Shown: positions 1 through 7,922 of the stretch, piece after piece
How the letters are laid out: each line of letters begins with the position of its first letter
Numbering within the stretch: the stretch's first letter is position 1
Assembly: GCF_050908845.1 (NCBI RefSeq)
Contig: NZ_CP194171.1
Location: forward strand, 1,798,001-1,862,000
Origin: Marinobacterium_D sp050908845
GTDB lineage: Bacteria > Pseudomonadota > Gammaproteobacteria > Pseudomonadales > Balneatricaceae
Length of the DNA stretch: 64,000 bases
Reading direction: 5' to 3'
The notes under the pieces: generated by a model
Database searches by the model: none
Seen by the model: only the letters and a program-made list of their open reading frames with translations
Told to the model about the DNA's origin: nothing
Made by a program: the position numbers and the translations under genes

Positions 1-1218
1 CAGCTCGACCGGAGAGGTTTCCAGGCTGTCGAGGCCCGGCAGGGAAATACCGGTCGGTGTCAGGCGCAGCTCCAGTGGGCTGAGCCGGACGCCGCTGTGG
101 TTGTCGGCAACAGGAAGTGGCTGCAACAGCTCGACCGCCTGGCGCAGCGACAGCTCTGCAGTGTCCAGGCGCAGCTGCTGTTGCGACACACGGGTCAGCT
201 GCATCCGCGTCTGCGGCGTGATCCGCAGCTGTAGCTGGTTTTCCTGCAGGCTGATCTCGGCGGCGGCGTTGACCTCGGCCGTATCGATCTCGACCTGTTG
301 CGGCAGAACGAGTTGCCGGCCTTGCGCCTGCAGGTTGAGGTTCAGGTCTGCCCGGGTCTGTTGCACCAGTGTTTGGGCGTCTAACGGCATCTGCGCGGGC
401 CAGCGGCTGCTCAACCGGGTGTCCAGCTGGCCGCTGAAATCCTCCCCGGAGAGCGGCAGGGGCGGAACAAGCGGGTGCAGAAAGTCGAGCAAGGGCTTGA
501 GGTTGAGCCGGCTCTCCAGGTTCAGGCCCCAGTCGTCGGCGTTGCTGATCAGCTCGCCGCTACTGGTCAGCAAAGGCTGGTTGTTGCTGACCAGGTTAAG
601 TTCTATCTGTTGCTGCGGATTGAAACGCAGGTCCAGGTAGAGCGGAGCCGCCAGGGAGTTTTCGGCGTCATCGAGCAGTTCGAGCCTTGCCCAGCTCAGT
701 AGTGCGCTGGGTGTCAGGTCCAGGTTACCGGCGGCGCGCACTTGCGGCTGGTCTGGTGCCTGGTAGTCGACATGAAACTGGCCGATCACCAGTCGCCTTG
801 AGGGGGCGTAATGGAAAATCAGCGCCGCAGGATAGTCGTTCAGATTAAAGGTTTCGATCCCCGCACTTTCAATGCGTCGCTCGAGGCTGCGCTCGGCGCG
901 GATAGTGATCGTCAGTTCGGGAATACGGATCTCATCGATGCGCTGGCGCAGCAGCAGATCGACCGGGTCGAAATAGATGGAGATGTTATCGCTCTGCAGG
1001 CTGATACTGCGCTCGCCACTGCGCTGTATCAGCGACAGATGGGGAACGTCCAGCCGCTGCCAGCCGGGATGGGTCAGTTCAATGCGGGGCTGGTCGAACC
1101 CCTGTCCGGCCAGCCAGTCTTCAATCAGGTTGCGCGCCAGGTAGGGCAGGGCGAGATAGGCGGCCAGCAGCAGGAGCGGGAGGGGGAGCAGTATCCAGAG
1201 CAGTTTGCGCTTGCGCAT
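1..1218 (-). CDS. YdbH/AsmA-like large envelope protein, C-terminus beyond window
   Basis: The reading frame is open on the minus strand from an ATG at 1218 to the window edge (406 codons, no stop), so the gene is truncated here. The product begins with a basic stretch (MRKRK) and one hydrophobic segment at about residues 6-26. After that comes a long, soluble, strand-rich region of alternating polar and hydrophobic residues. This architecture and the internal repeats resemble the YdbH/AsmA-like group, inner-membrane-anchored periplasmic proteins of about 850 residues linked to lipid transport between membranes. A GGGAGGA ribosome-binding site lies 3-4 bases before the ATG. The assignment rests on overall character rather than a diagnostic motif. 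Confidence 0.6.
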   Translation of the reverse strand, partial: MRKRKLLWILLPLPLLLLAAYLALPYLARNLIEDWLAGQGFDQPRIELTHPGWQRLDVPHLSLIQRSGERSISLQSDNISIYFDPVDLLLRQRIDEIRIPELTITIRAERSLERRIESAGIETFNLNDYPAALIFHYAPSRRLVIGQFHVDYQAPDQPQVRAAGNLDLTPSALLSWARLELLDDAENSLAAPLYLDLRFNPQQQIELNLVSNNQPLLTSSGELISNADDWGLNLESRLNLKPLLDFLHPLVPPLPLSGEDFSGQLDTRLSSRWPAQMPLDAQTLVQQTRADLNLNLQAQGRQLVLPQQVEIDTAEVNAAAEISLQENQLQLRITPQTRMQLTRVSQQQLRLDTAELSLRQAVELLQPLPVADNHSGVRLSPLELRLTPTGISLPGLDSLETSPVEL

Positions 1219-1239
1219 CAATCCTCCCGCCTGGGTCGG

Positions 1240-1881
1240 TCAGTCCTTTTTCCGTACCACGTTAAGTCCGTCGCGTACGGTGAGAAATACGTTTTCCACG
1301 TCCGGATCACAGGCGATGCGCCGGTTGGTTTCGACGAGGATATCGTCGATCTCCGATTCCGGCTGCAGCACCTTGCCGGACCAGAGCACGTTATCGAGCA
1401 CGATCAGGCCGCCGGGGCGGGTCATCTCCTTCACCCGCTCATAGTAATTCAGGTAGTTGCGTTTGTCGGCGTCGATAAAGGTGAAGTCGAGCTGCATATC
1501 GAGCTGCTCGATGGTTTCCATCGCCCGGCCGAAGATCACCTCGATCTTGTGGCCATGTTCGCTGCGGTCGAAAAAGCCCTGGGCAAACTCGATAGCCCGG
1601 GGGTTGGTTTCGCAGCAGACCAGGCGGCCATCCTTCGGCATCCCCTCGGCGATGGATAGCGCCGAGTAGCCGGTAAACATGCCGATCTCCAGTGCCTGCT
1701 TGGGCTGGACCATCGCGGCGAGGAGTTTCAGTGTGCGTCCGACCAGGCGACCCGAGAGTTTCTGCGGCCAGCCCATATTGATGTTGGTCTGATCGATCAG
1801 TTCCTGCAGTAGCGGCGGCTCGGCGCTGGTCTGCAAAAAGGCATAATCTTCGATCGCTTCGTCAACGAGAAATTCAGGCAT
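1240..1881 (-). CDS. SAM-dependent O-methyltransferase, caffeoyl-CoA OMT family
   Basis: Predicted 213-residue class I methyltransferase of the Methyltransf_3 (catechol/caffeoyl-CoA O-methyltransferase) family, which is metal dependent and methylates catechol-like hydroxyls. The SAM-binding motif is EIGMFTG at about residues 65-71. The metal and substrate residues sit in FIDADKRNY (135-143) and LDNVLW (162-167). The frame stays open upstream to 1998, but the ATG at 1881 gives the usual family length and an N-terminus (MPEFLVDE) that leads straight into the fold. Its Shine-Dalgarno sequence is weak. It lies 21 bases upstream of the YdbH-like gene on the same strand. The natural substrate cannot be told. 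Confidence 0.88.
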   Translation of the reverse strand: MPEFLVDEAIEDYAFLQTSAEPPLLQELIDQTNINMGWPQKLSGRLVGRTLKLLAAMVQPKQALEIGMFTGYSALSIAEGMPKDGRLVCCETNPRAIEFAQGFFDRSEHGHKIEVIFGRAMETIEQLDMQLDFTFIDADKRNYLNYYERVKEMTRPGGLIVLDNVLWSGKVLQPESEIDDILVETNRRIACDPDVENVFLTVRDGLNVVRKKD

Positions 1882-2014
1882 AGAGGGTTTCGATAAAGCT
1901 GTTGAATGAGAAAGCGCGAGTTTAACACTTTTCCGTCCGCTACCGGCGGAAAGTCGAAATATCATCCTGACCAATCTGCCGCTACAATTGCCCCTCACTG
2001 GACGAGGAGGCGTT

Positions 2015-2368
2015 ATGGTCGAACCACTCTACATCTTTCTTTTTGCTGGAATAGTATCCATGTCGGCGGCGTTGAGCGCCGGCGCGCTGAACAAGCTGGC
2101 GCCGGAGCAGAAGCCGGCTTTTATGCAGAAACCCAATGGCCAGGTTGCCGTAGTGATGGCCGGTAACCTGGGCGCGATTACGTTGCTTGGTGCCATGGCC
2201 TTCGGCTTTTTGAAACTGCACTGGTGGATTCCGCTCTCCTGCATGTTTGTCACCTTTCCTGTCGTGCATATCCTTTTGATTCAGCGTCTGCTGGGTGATC
2301 TTAAAAGCATGCTGCTGATGATGCCGCTGGTGATCGTTGCCGCGGTATCGCTGTACTATTACTGGTAA
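2015..2368 (+). CDS. small multi-spanning membrane protein, unknown function
   Basis: Encodes 117 residues. The ATG at 2015 is chosen because a GAGGAGG ribosome-binding site lies 5 bases upstream; the frame also opens at 1988 without one. Four hydrophobic segments are visible, near residues 4-24, 46-66, 70-90 and 96-115, joined by short loops (one reads KLAPEQKPAFMQKPNGQ). The protein ends YYYW. I do not recognise the family. It is 15 bases upstream of the gamma-glutamylcyclotransferase-like gene on the same strand, so the two are probably co-transcribed. It diverges from the O-methyltransferase. Confidence 0.75.
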   Translation: MVEPLYIFLFAGIVSMSAALSAGALNKLAPEQKPAFMQKPNGQVAVVMAGNLGAITLLGAMAFGFLKLHWWIPLSCMFVTFPVVHILLIQRLLGDLKSMLLMMPLVIVAAVSLYYYW

Positions 2369-2383
2369 GGCAAAGGAGGCAGG

Positions 2384-3037
2384 ATGATTTCCGTTGTAGG
2401 GTTCGGCTCGTTGCTATCGGAGCGCTCGGCTCGGGATACGGTGCCGGGTCTGAAAAATTACCGGCTTGTGCGCGTGGAGGGATACCGGCGCATCTTTAAC
2501 AAGGTAGGTATCCTGTTTATTGCAGGCCACGGCCAGTCGGCGGAAAGCCTTGAAGTGTCCTCCTGTTCCACCGAACCCTGCGATCGCACATCAATCGTCG
2601 TGGCCCAGTTTGATTGCCCGGTGGATCAGTTCAGTGAACTCTACGAGCGGGAGCACCGCTACCGCTGGGTCGAGGTTTACCCGGTGGGGCTGGATGGCAG
2701 CCCGCAGCCGGCAGCGCGTATGTGCACCGGCTATAGCGATCTGGACTACCGGCTGAACAAGTGCATCACCGAGGAGGAGTATCACGACCGTGTCGGGCGC
2801 CATTACCAGGGCCGGATCTGGCGCGATGATATTCTGCCCTTTCCCCGCTACCTGAAATTCTGCCTGGTCTCGGCCGCCTCCCATGGCGATGAGGTGCTGG
2901 AGAACTTCCTCGATACCAGTTTCCTGGCCGATGGGCAGACCTCGATCCGCGACTATCTGGTGGAGCGTAGCGACCTGATTCCGTCATCGCTGCGCGAAGG
3001 CCGGGCATTCACGCAGGGCTCACAAAGCCGGAAATAA
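2384..3037 (+). CDS. gamma-glutamylcyclotransferase-like (GGCT fold) protein
   Basis: A 217-residue protein that opens with VVGFGSLLSERS, the FGS glycine loop that binds the gamma-glutamyl group in GGCT/AIG2-fold enzymes. It continues with LYEREHRYRW (about 87-96), which supplies the glutamate expected to act as general acid/base. GGCT enzymes cyclise gamma-glutamyl amino acids to 5-oxoproline. This protein is longer than the usual 150-190 residues, so it may be a variant with its own substrate. An AAAGGAGG ribosome-binding site lies 6 bases before the ATG. It follows the small membrane protein closely, and a 33-base gap separates it from the PAP2 gene. Confidence 0.75.
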   Translation: MISVVGFGSLLSERSARDTVPGLKNYRLVRVEGYRRIFNKVGILFIAGHGQSAESLEVSSCSTEPCDRTSIVVAQFDCPVDQFSELYEREHRYRWVEVYPVGLDGSPQPAARMCTGYSDLDYRLNKCITEEEYHDRVGRHYQGRIWRDDILPFPRYLKFCLVSAASHGDEVLENFLDTSFLADGQTSIRDYLVERSDLIPSSLREGRAFTQGSQSRK

Positions 3038-3070
3038 ACTCCGGACTGAACCAGTCCAGGTGTTTATGCC

Positions 3071-3847
3071 ATGTTGATAGTCGATGTTCCCCGGCACCGC
3101 CAGCCTCTGCGTGCGCCGGTTCTTCTGCCGCTGCTGGCGGCGCTCTGTGTACAGCTGCTGATCAGCGCTTTCCAGCTCGACCGCGCCCTTGCCGATCTGC
3201 TGTATTCGCTGGAGGGCCAGCAGTGGCTGTTCAAGGATCACTGGTTTTTTTCCGATCTGCTACATAGCGGCGGGCGCCGGTTCAGTATTCTGCTGTTGCT
3301 GCTGGTGTTTGCGGCGCTGATTGCCAGCTTTTTCGTTTCATGGCTGAAGCCCTATAAACGGGTGCTGGGGTACCTGGTGCTGGCACCGGCCAGTGCGACG
3401 CTGCTGGTGTCCAGTCTGAAGCAGGTATCCGGTATCGACTGCCCTTGGGATCTGGCGCCCTATGGCGGCGATCTTCCCTATCTGCCGCTGCTGTCCGCGC
3501 TAGTAAACGGTTCCGGTGAGGGCGCCTGTTTCCCGGCGGGACACGCCAGTGCCGGCTACGCCTGGGTGGCGGTCTATTTCGCTGCCGCGGTGGCCTGTCC
3601 CCGGTTGAAGTGGCGCCTGCTGGCCATGGCGCTGGCGTTGGGGCTGGTGTTCGGGGTGTGTCAGCAATTGCGCGGAGCGCACTTCCTGTCGCATGATCTC
3701 TGGAGTCTGACGCTGTGCTGGTGCACGGCGGCAGTCATTGCCCGGTTGATGCTGGTGAAGCAGCGCAGCCCGGTGGAACCCCGGATGAACAACCTGAGCG
3801 GACTCAGCTTTGTCGAAGCAGATAAAAATCCTGGTGGCCGACGATGA
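3071..3847 (+). CDS. PAP2-family membrane phosphatase
   Basis: A 258-residue integral membrane phosphatase of the PAP2 (phosphatidic acid phosphatase type 2) superfamily. Conserved motifs are K117 with SGIDCPWDL, FPAGHAS at 154-160 (H158), and RGAHFLSHDLW at 201-211 with the catalytic histidine H208. The CPWDL/FPAGHAS/HFLSHDLW signature marks the subfamily often found beside phosphoethanolamine transferase genes, which acts on lipid phosphates such as undecaprenyl diphosphate or lipid A. Several membrane spans are visible (about 17-35, 72-91, 98-115, 183-200). The 3' end overlaps the response regulator by 38 bases, so the two are translationally linked. Confidence 0.88.
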   Translation: MLIVDVPRHRQPLRAPVLLPLLAALCVQLLISAFQLDRALADLLYSLEGQQWLFKDHWFFSDLLHSGGRRFSILLLLLVFAALIASFFVSWLKPYKRVLGYLVLAPASATLLVSSLKQVSGIDCPWDLAPYGGDLPYLPLLSALVNGSGEGACFPAGHASAGYAWVAVYFAAAVACPRLKWRLLAMALALGLVFGVCQQLRGAHFLSHDLWSLTLCWCTAAVIARLMLVKQRSPVEPRMNNLSGLSFVEADKNPGGRR

Positions 3848-4502
3848 CCCCCAGATTCTGGAAGGACTCGTAGATTACCTCGAATACCACGGCATTCTCG
3901 TGGATTGCGCCCGCACCGGCGAGCAGGCGCTGAACCTCTGCCACAGCAATCGATACGATGTGCTGGTACTGGATGTGATGATGCCGCGCATGGATGGTCG
4001 CTCCCTGTGCGAGCATCTGCGCCGCGAGGGCAGCGCCACACCAGTGCTCTTCCTGACCGCCCTGGATACCCTGGAGGACAAGATCCTCGGTTTCGAGGCC
4101 GGCGCCGATGATTACCTGGTCAAACCTTTCGCCATGGCGGAGCTGCTCTATCGCATCCGCGCCCTGAGTCAGCGGGTATCCCGCCAGCAGGTGCGACGCC
4201 TGTCGGTGGGCGCGCTGGAGCTCGATCTGGACAGTCAGCTGGCCACCCGTGAGGGGCGTGAGCTGGCGCTGACACCGCAGATGTTCCAGCTGCTGCATTA
4301 CCTGGTGGCGCAGTCTCCGCGGGTGATCTCCCGCACCGAGCTGGAACAGGCGCTCTGGGGCGAAGAGCCGCCGGAGAGCGATGCACTGCGCTCGCTGCTC
4401 TATCAGCTGCGACAGAAACTCGACAAGCCGTTTGCACACGCCATGTTGCAGACCCGCAGGGGGCAGGGCGTCTGCCTGCTCGAACCGGAGCCACAGCCTT
4501 GA
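3810..4502 (+). CDS. OmpR/PhoB-family response regulator (PmrA/QseB-like)
   Basis: A 230-residue regulator with an N-terminal receiver and a C-terminal winged-helix DNA-binding domain. The acidic pocket DDD is at 11-13, the phospho-acceptor is D55 in VLVLDVMMP, and the conserved lysine K105 lies in LVKPF. The DNA-binding part (about 127-225) has the Trans_reg_C pattern (ELALTPQMFQLLHYLV). The start is a TTG at 3810 inside the end of the PAP2 gene; no ATG gives a complete receiver. It overlaps the kinase gene by four bases (TTGA). Context points to envelope-stress or lipid A control. Confidence 0.9.
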   Translation: MSKQIKILVADDDPQILEGLVDYLEYHGILVDCARTGEQALNLCHSNRYDVLVLDVMMPRMDGRSLCEHLRREGSATPVLFLTALDTLEDKILGFEAGADDYLVKPFAMAELLYRIRALSQRVSRQQVRRLSVGALELDLDSQLATREGRELALTPQMFQLLHYLVAQSPRVISRTELEQALWGEEPPESDALRSLLYQLRQKLDKPFAHAMLQTRRGQGVCLLEPEPQP

Positions 4503-5707
4503 AACTCAATTTCACTGCCCGTCTTATCTGGACCATTGGCATCTCGACGCTGGTGCTGACCGGCCTGTACTTTCTGATCGGCTGGCATTACGTGGAGGGC
4601 CTGGAAGGAAACCACGAGGCCCGGGTGCTGGATTATCTCGCCGATCATTATGAGCCGGTGGCGGATGGTACTTTACCCCATGAGACTGCGGGCTTTGAGG
4701 ATCTGGCGACGCTGTATGTAAGTGTCGATGAACTGCCGGCCGAACTAAAACCCTACGCCGATCCGGTGCAGTTAGGAAACTTCGAACTGCCTGCCAGTGA
4801 AATGCTGCTTGTGCGCCAGGCGTCGGCCACCGGGCAGACCTATTTCGTCTACCTGCATGATGTGACCGGACTGCTGGCGGCGGATGATTCGGAGTTTGCC
4901 GAGGCGGCTCTGGTCATCGGCGGAATCCTGCTGTTTACGTTTGGCACCATGGGGCTGACACTGAGCCTGATCTGGTATCAGACCCGGCCGGTACGGCAGC
5001 TGACCCGTGCCGTGGCCGCCGTCGATCCGGCCCGGCCGGAACTGGAACCCCTGCTGCGTGATGATGACCTGGGGCAGATGTCACAGAAAATCGCCGAGCT
5101 GCTCAAGCGCATCTCCGGTTTTATCGACCGGGAACGCAACTTCACCCGTTTTGCCAGCCATGAATTGAGGTCGCCGCTGACGGCGATCAGCAGCTCTGCC
5201 GACCTGCTGCGTGAAACGGCTGCCGGCAATCGCCTGCAGCAGCGGGCGGTGGCGCGCATCGATGTGGCGTTGCAGCGGATGTTAAAGCTTCTTGATGCCT
5301 TTCTCTGGCTCAGCCGAGAAAAGCGGGATGAGCAGCAGAACCTGGACGAGGCAGAATTTAACGAGCTGATCGAGCAGCTGCGCAATCTGACGCCGGGGCT
5401 GGATGAGCGGCTTCAGGTCAGTGGCAGCGATACCCCCTGTTGGCCTGTAGACCCCTTTGTGCTGTCGGTGATCCTCGATAACCTGCTGCGCAATGCGCTG
5501 GACCACGGTGAGGGCGACATCGAGCTGGCGCTTAGCAGCGCTGGCGTCGAGATATCAAATCAGATCGCTGAGCAGGAGCCGGCAGAAGGCAGTCATTTTG
5601 GTTACGGTCTGCAGATTGTGGATCTGTTGTGTGAAAAGGCGGGCTGTCGCTGTGAGCGTCAGGCGGACGCCGGTATCTACCGTGCCCGCCTGTTTCTGGA
5701 TAGCTAG
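4499..5707 (+). CDS. sensor histidine kinase partner of the preceding regulator
   Basis: A 402-residue membrane kinase. Transmembrane segments at about 10-27 and 136-158 flank a periplasmic domain of roughly 105 residues. A HAMP-like linker and a HisKA domain follow, with the phospho-accepting H221 in FASHELRSPLT. The ATPase domain keeps an N box (LDNLLRNALDH, 326-336) and a G2-type motif (GYGLQIV, 368-374). The usual DxGxG motif is missing: the region between them reads VEISNQIAEQEPAEG. The start TTG overlaps the regulator stop. The gene converges on eptA with only 9 bases between stops. Confidence 0.9.
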   Translation: MKLNFTARLIWTIGISTLVLTGLYFLIGWHYVEGLEGNHEARVLDYLADHYEPVADGTLPHETAGFEDLATLYVSVDELPAELKPYADPVQLGNFELPASEMLLVRQASATGQTYFVYLHDVTGLLAADDSEFAEAALVIGGILLFTFGTMGLTLSLIWYQTRPVRQLTRAVAAVDPARPELEPLLRDDDLGQMSQKIAELLKRISGFIDRERNFTRFASHELRSPLTAISSSADLLRETAAGNRLQQRAVARIDVALQRMLKLLDAFLWLSREKRDEQQNLDEAEFNELIEQLRNLTPGLDERLQVSGSDTPCWPVDPFVLSVILDNLLRNALDHGEGDIELALSSAGVEISNQIAEQEPAEGSHFGYGLQIVDLLCEKAGCRCERQADAGIYRARLFLDS

Positions 5708-5716
5708 AAGGGTCGC

Positions 5717-7411
5717 CTAACTGGCCTGATCGCTGGAGAGCGGTCGCAGCGCCAGCTGTTTGTCGCTCTGGCGGCAGCCGGCGAACATATCCAGCTGCGG
5801 CTGGTAGACGTCGGTGGAAACCTGCATCAGGCCCAGCAGTGAGTGGGGCAGGTTATCCTGGCTCAGCGCCCTGTCTTTAAGACCCTGCAGACAGGCCTGA
5901 TCGATACCGCGGCTGTTGCGGAAACTCTCGGATGACCAGAACACCATCGGTACATGTTTCTGCGCATCCGGCGCCAGCAGCCAGGGCATGCCGTGCAGAT
6001 AGACATTGCTTTCGCCCAGGGATTCGCCGTGATCGGACAGGTAAAGCATGGCGGTGTTGTAGTTCGCCTGCTTGGCTTTCAGGTAATCGATCACGCTGGC
6101 GAGAAAGTGGTCGGTGTAGAGAATCGTGTTGTCATAGGCGTTAACGATATCGCCTGAGCTGCAGGTCTGCAGTTCGCTGCTTTCACACACCGGCGTAAAT
6201 CTCTGGAAACTGTCCGGTACGCGCTTGTAATAGGCCGGGCCGTGGCTGCCTTTCTGGTGCAGCACCAGCAGTTTCGGGCCGTTATCGCTGGCCAGGAACT
6301 GGTCCAGTCTGTTCAGCATCGCCTGATCGAAGCACTCATCACCCTTGCAGTCGGCAGCAGTCACAAACTGCTTCGGCGCTTCACTGGGAATGCGTTCACA
6401 CACGCCTTTGCAGCCCGAGTTGTTATCACGCCAGAGCAGATCGACATTGGCGGTATTCATTACATCGAGCACATTGCTCTGAAACAGCGCCTTGGTGTCG
6501 TCGAACTTGTCCCGCCCCAGGAAGGAGAACATGCAGGGCAGGGAAACGGCGGTGGCGGTGCCGCAGGATTCCACCTGGCTGAAGCTGATCACGTTGCGCT
6601 GCTCCAGCTCCGGGTTGGTATCGCGATCATAGCCGTTGAGCGAAAAGTGGTCCGCTCGGGCGGTTTCGCCAACCACCACCACCATCAGATCGGGTTTCGC
6701 TGTGCCAGTGACCTGACGCAAGGGGCTGGGGATGTGGCGCGCATCGGCGCCAAGCACCTCGAAGCTGCGATCTACCGGGTCGTAGGCACCGGCCAGGTAG
6801 CGGCCGCCGTAATAAAGAAAGTTGGAGGGCACCGCCAGATTGCGCACCTCGCGGTGGTTGCGGAACAGGGAGGAGTAGTCCTTATATAAAAGCCCCGCGT
6901 TCAGACCGATCAGCGCCAGGCAGGCGAACAGGTTGGCGGACTGCAGTGCCAGCATACGCACCGGCGCGACCTTTTTGATCGGAATCAGCACGAAGATCAG
7001 AGCCGGCAGCACGCCGGTCAGCAGCAGGTGCAGGATCAACCCGGAGCTGAGCAGTTCACCGGCCTCGGCCATATCGGTCTGAAACAGGTTCTGCACCATC
7101 CCCTTGTCGATGACGATACCGTAACTCTGCATGAAATAACTGATCGAGCTGGAGCTCAGAATAAGAAAGATCGCCAGCGGCTTGATTAGCAGGCGCCAGC
7201 TCAGCATGCCCATAAACAGCTGTAGCACGGCATAAATAAAGCTGAAAAACGCCAGGGTAAATCCCCAGCGTTTCAGATCGCTGGGATAACTCTGATCGAG
7301 AATAAGTTGCCACAGCGGACCGTTGTACAGCAGGGCCAGAGTCAAGGTCAGCAGCGCCGAGTAGGTCAGTGGGCTCAGCGCAGGTAGGGCGGGAAGCCTG
7401 AATCGGGTCAT
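5717..7411 (-). CDS. eptA: lipid A phosphoethanolamine transferase, EptA family
   Basis: A 564-residue inner-membrane enzyme that transfers phosphoethanolamine from phosphatidylethanolamine to lipid A, which lowers the negative surface charge. About five N-terminal membrane spans (residues 16-172) are followed by a periplasmic sulfatase-fold domain. Metal and active-site motifs are GETARADHFS (248-257, with E249) and the nucleophile T285 in CGTATAVS; LSDHGES lies further on. The frame opens at 7519, but the ATG at 7411 gives the standard N-terminus. The upstream spacer carries the four-copy operator-like array. It converges on the two-component pair and PAP2 gene, which fits a dedicated lipid A modification locus. 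Confidence 0.92.
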   Translation of the reverse strand: MTRFRLPALPALSPLTYSALLTLTLALLYNGPLWQLILDQSYPSDLKRWGFTLAFFSFIYAVLQLFMGMLSWRLLIKPLAIFLILSSSSISYFMQSYGIVIDKGMVQNLFQTDMAEAGELLSSGLILHLLLTGVLPALIFVLIPIKKVAPVRMLALQSANLFACLALIGLNAGLLYKDYSSLFRNHREVRNLAVPSNFLYYGGRYLAGAYDPVDRSFEVLGADARHIPSPLRQVTGTAKPDLMVVVVGETARADHFSLNGYDRDTNPELEQRNVISFSQVESCGTATAVSLPCMFSFLGRDKFDDTKALFQSNVLDVMNTANVDLLWRDNNSGCKGVCERIPSEAPKQFVTAADCKGDECFDQAMLNRLDQFLASDNGPKLLVLHQKGSHGPAYYKRVPDSFQRFTPVCESSELQTCSSGDIVNAYDNTILYTDHFLASVIDYLKAKQANYNTAMLYLSDHGESLGESNVYLHGMPWLLAPDAQKHVPMVFWSSESFRNSRGIDQACLQGLKDRALSQDNLPHSLLGLMQVSTDVYQPQLDMFAGCRQSDKQLALRPLSSDQAS

Positions 7412-7515
7412 CTTCGAAACCTGAGATTGATAACGATGGTGAGACAAAGAGTAGAGAAGTCTGTGTGAGCGGAACGTGAAAGCCAGATACCGGGCAGGAA
7501 AATCCATGTTTAAAA

Positions 7516-7628
7516 TCAAAATCAGGTTTTGAATTTCTAGTGAAAAATCAAAATTAAATATTGAATATTTCTTAAAACATCAAAATTAAAATTTGATTAA
7601 TCGGTTGTTATTCAAAATTAAATATTGA
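7516..7628. repeat. four operator-like 17-bp repeats at an exact 32-bp pitch
   Basis: Copies begin at 7516, 7548, 7580 and 7612. Copy 1 is TCAAAATCAGGTTTTGA, a perfect inverted repeat TCAAAA-N5-TTTTGA. Copies 2 and 4 are identical (TCAAAATTAAATATTGA). Copy 3 is TCAAAATTAAAATTTGA. All start TCAAAAT and end TTGA or TTTGA. A pitch of 32 bp is about three helical turns, so the sites would face the same side of DNA. They lie 105-217 bases upstream of the eptA start codon. Next positions in register (7484 and 7644) do not match. Confidence 0.8.
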
Positions 7629-7726
7629 TTTTTTAGTTTGGAAAAGACATGAAAGTTTTTTGACTCGCTAATTGGTAAGCGGCAAAAGTTTTCACATTAG
7701 GCAAATCTATAGTTTTGAAATACAAA

Positions 7727-7753
7727 GATTTTGCCCTTTAGAACGGCAAAATC
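7727..7753. repeat. 9-bp inverted repeat (hairpin or operator)
   Basis: GATTTTGCC (7727-7735) and GGCAAAATC (7745-7753) are perfectly complementary around a 9-base loop. No T-run follows on either strand, so it is not a standard intrinsic terminator. It lies 170 bases upstream of ftsA and could be an operator or part of an untranslated leader. Confidence 0.5.
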
Positions 7754-7922
7754 CTGCCGATAGTAAGGAATATGCCTTTGTTGATTTTTTAATCAGCACT
7801 GCGCAATACTTGCCTCTAACAAGTTTTCGGGAATCGTTTTTTAGCGCTGGCCTGTAAATTGCTTGAAACTCTCGGGATACAGATCCCCAAGGATCATTTC
7901 AGATATCCGGACACGGACGAAT

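Larger units (their letters stand above)
7412..7922. other. AT-rich intergenic region between eptA and ftsA
   Basis: About 510 bases with strikingly higher A+T than any neighbour, especially 7510-7740. It holds the 32-bp-pitch repeat array (7516-7628) and a 9-bp inverted repeat (7727-7753). It must also contain the eptA promoter (minus strand) and the ftsA promoter (plus strand). The open frames here lack coding character. No ftsQ or ddl remnant is visible ahead of ftsA. Confidence 0.8.

Noticed and set aside
7412..7519. N-terminal extension of EptA to 7519
   Set aside because: The added residues run into AT-rich noncoding DNA and are not seen in the family; the ATG at 7411 gives the normal N-terminus.
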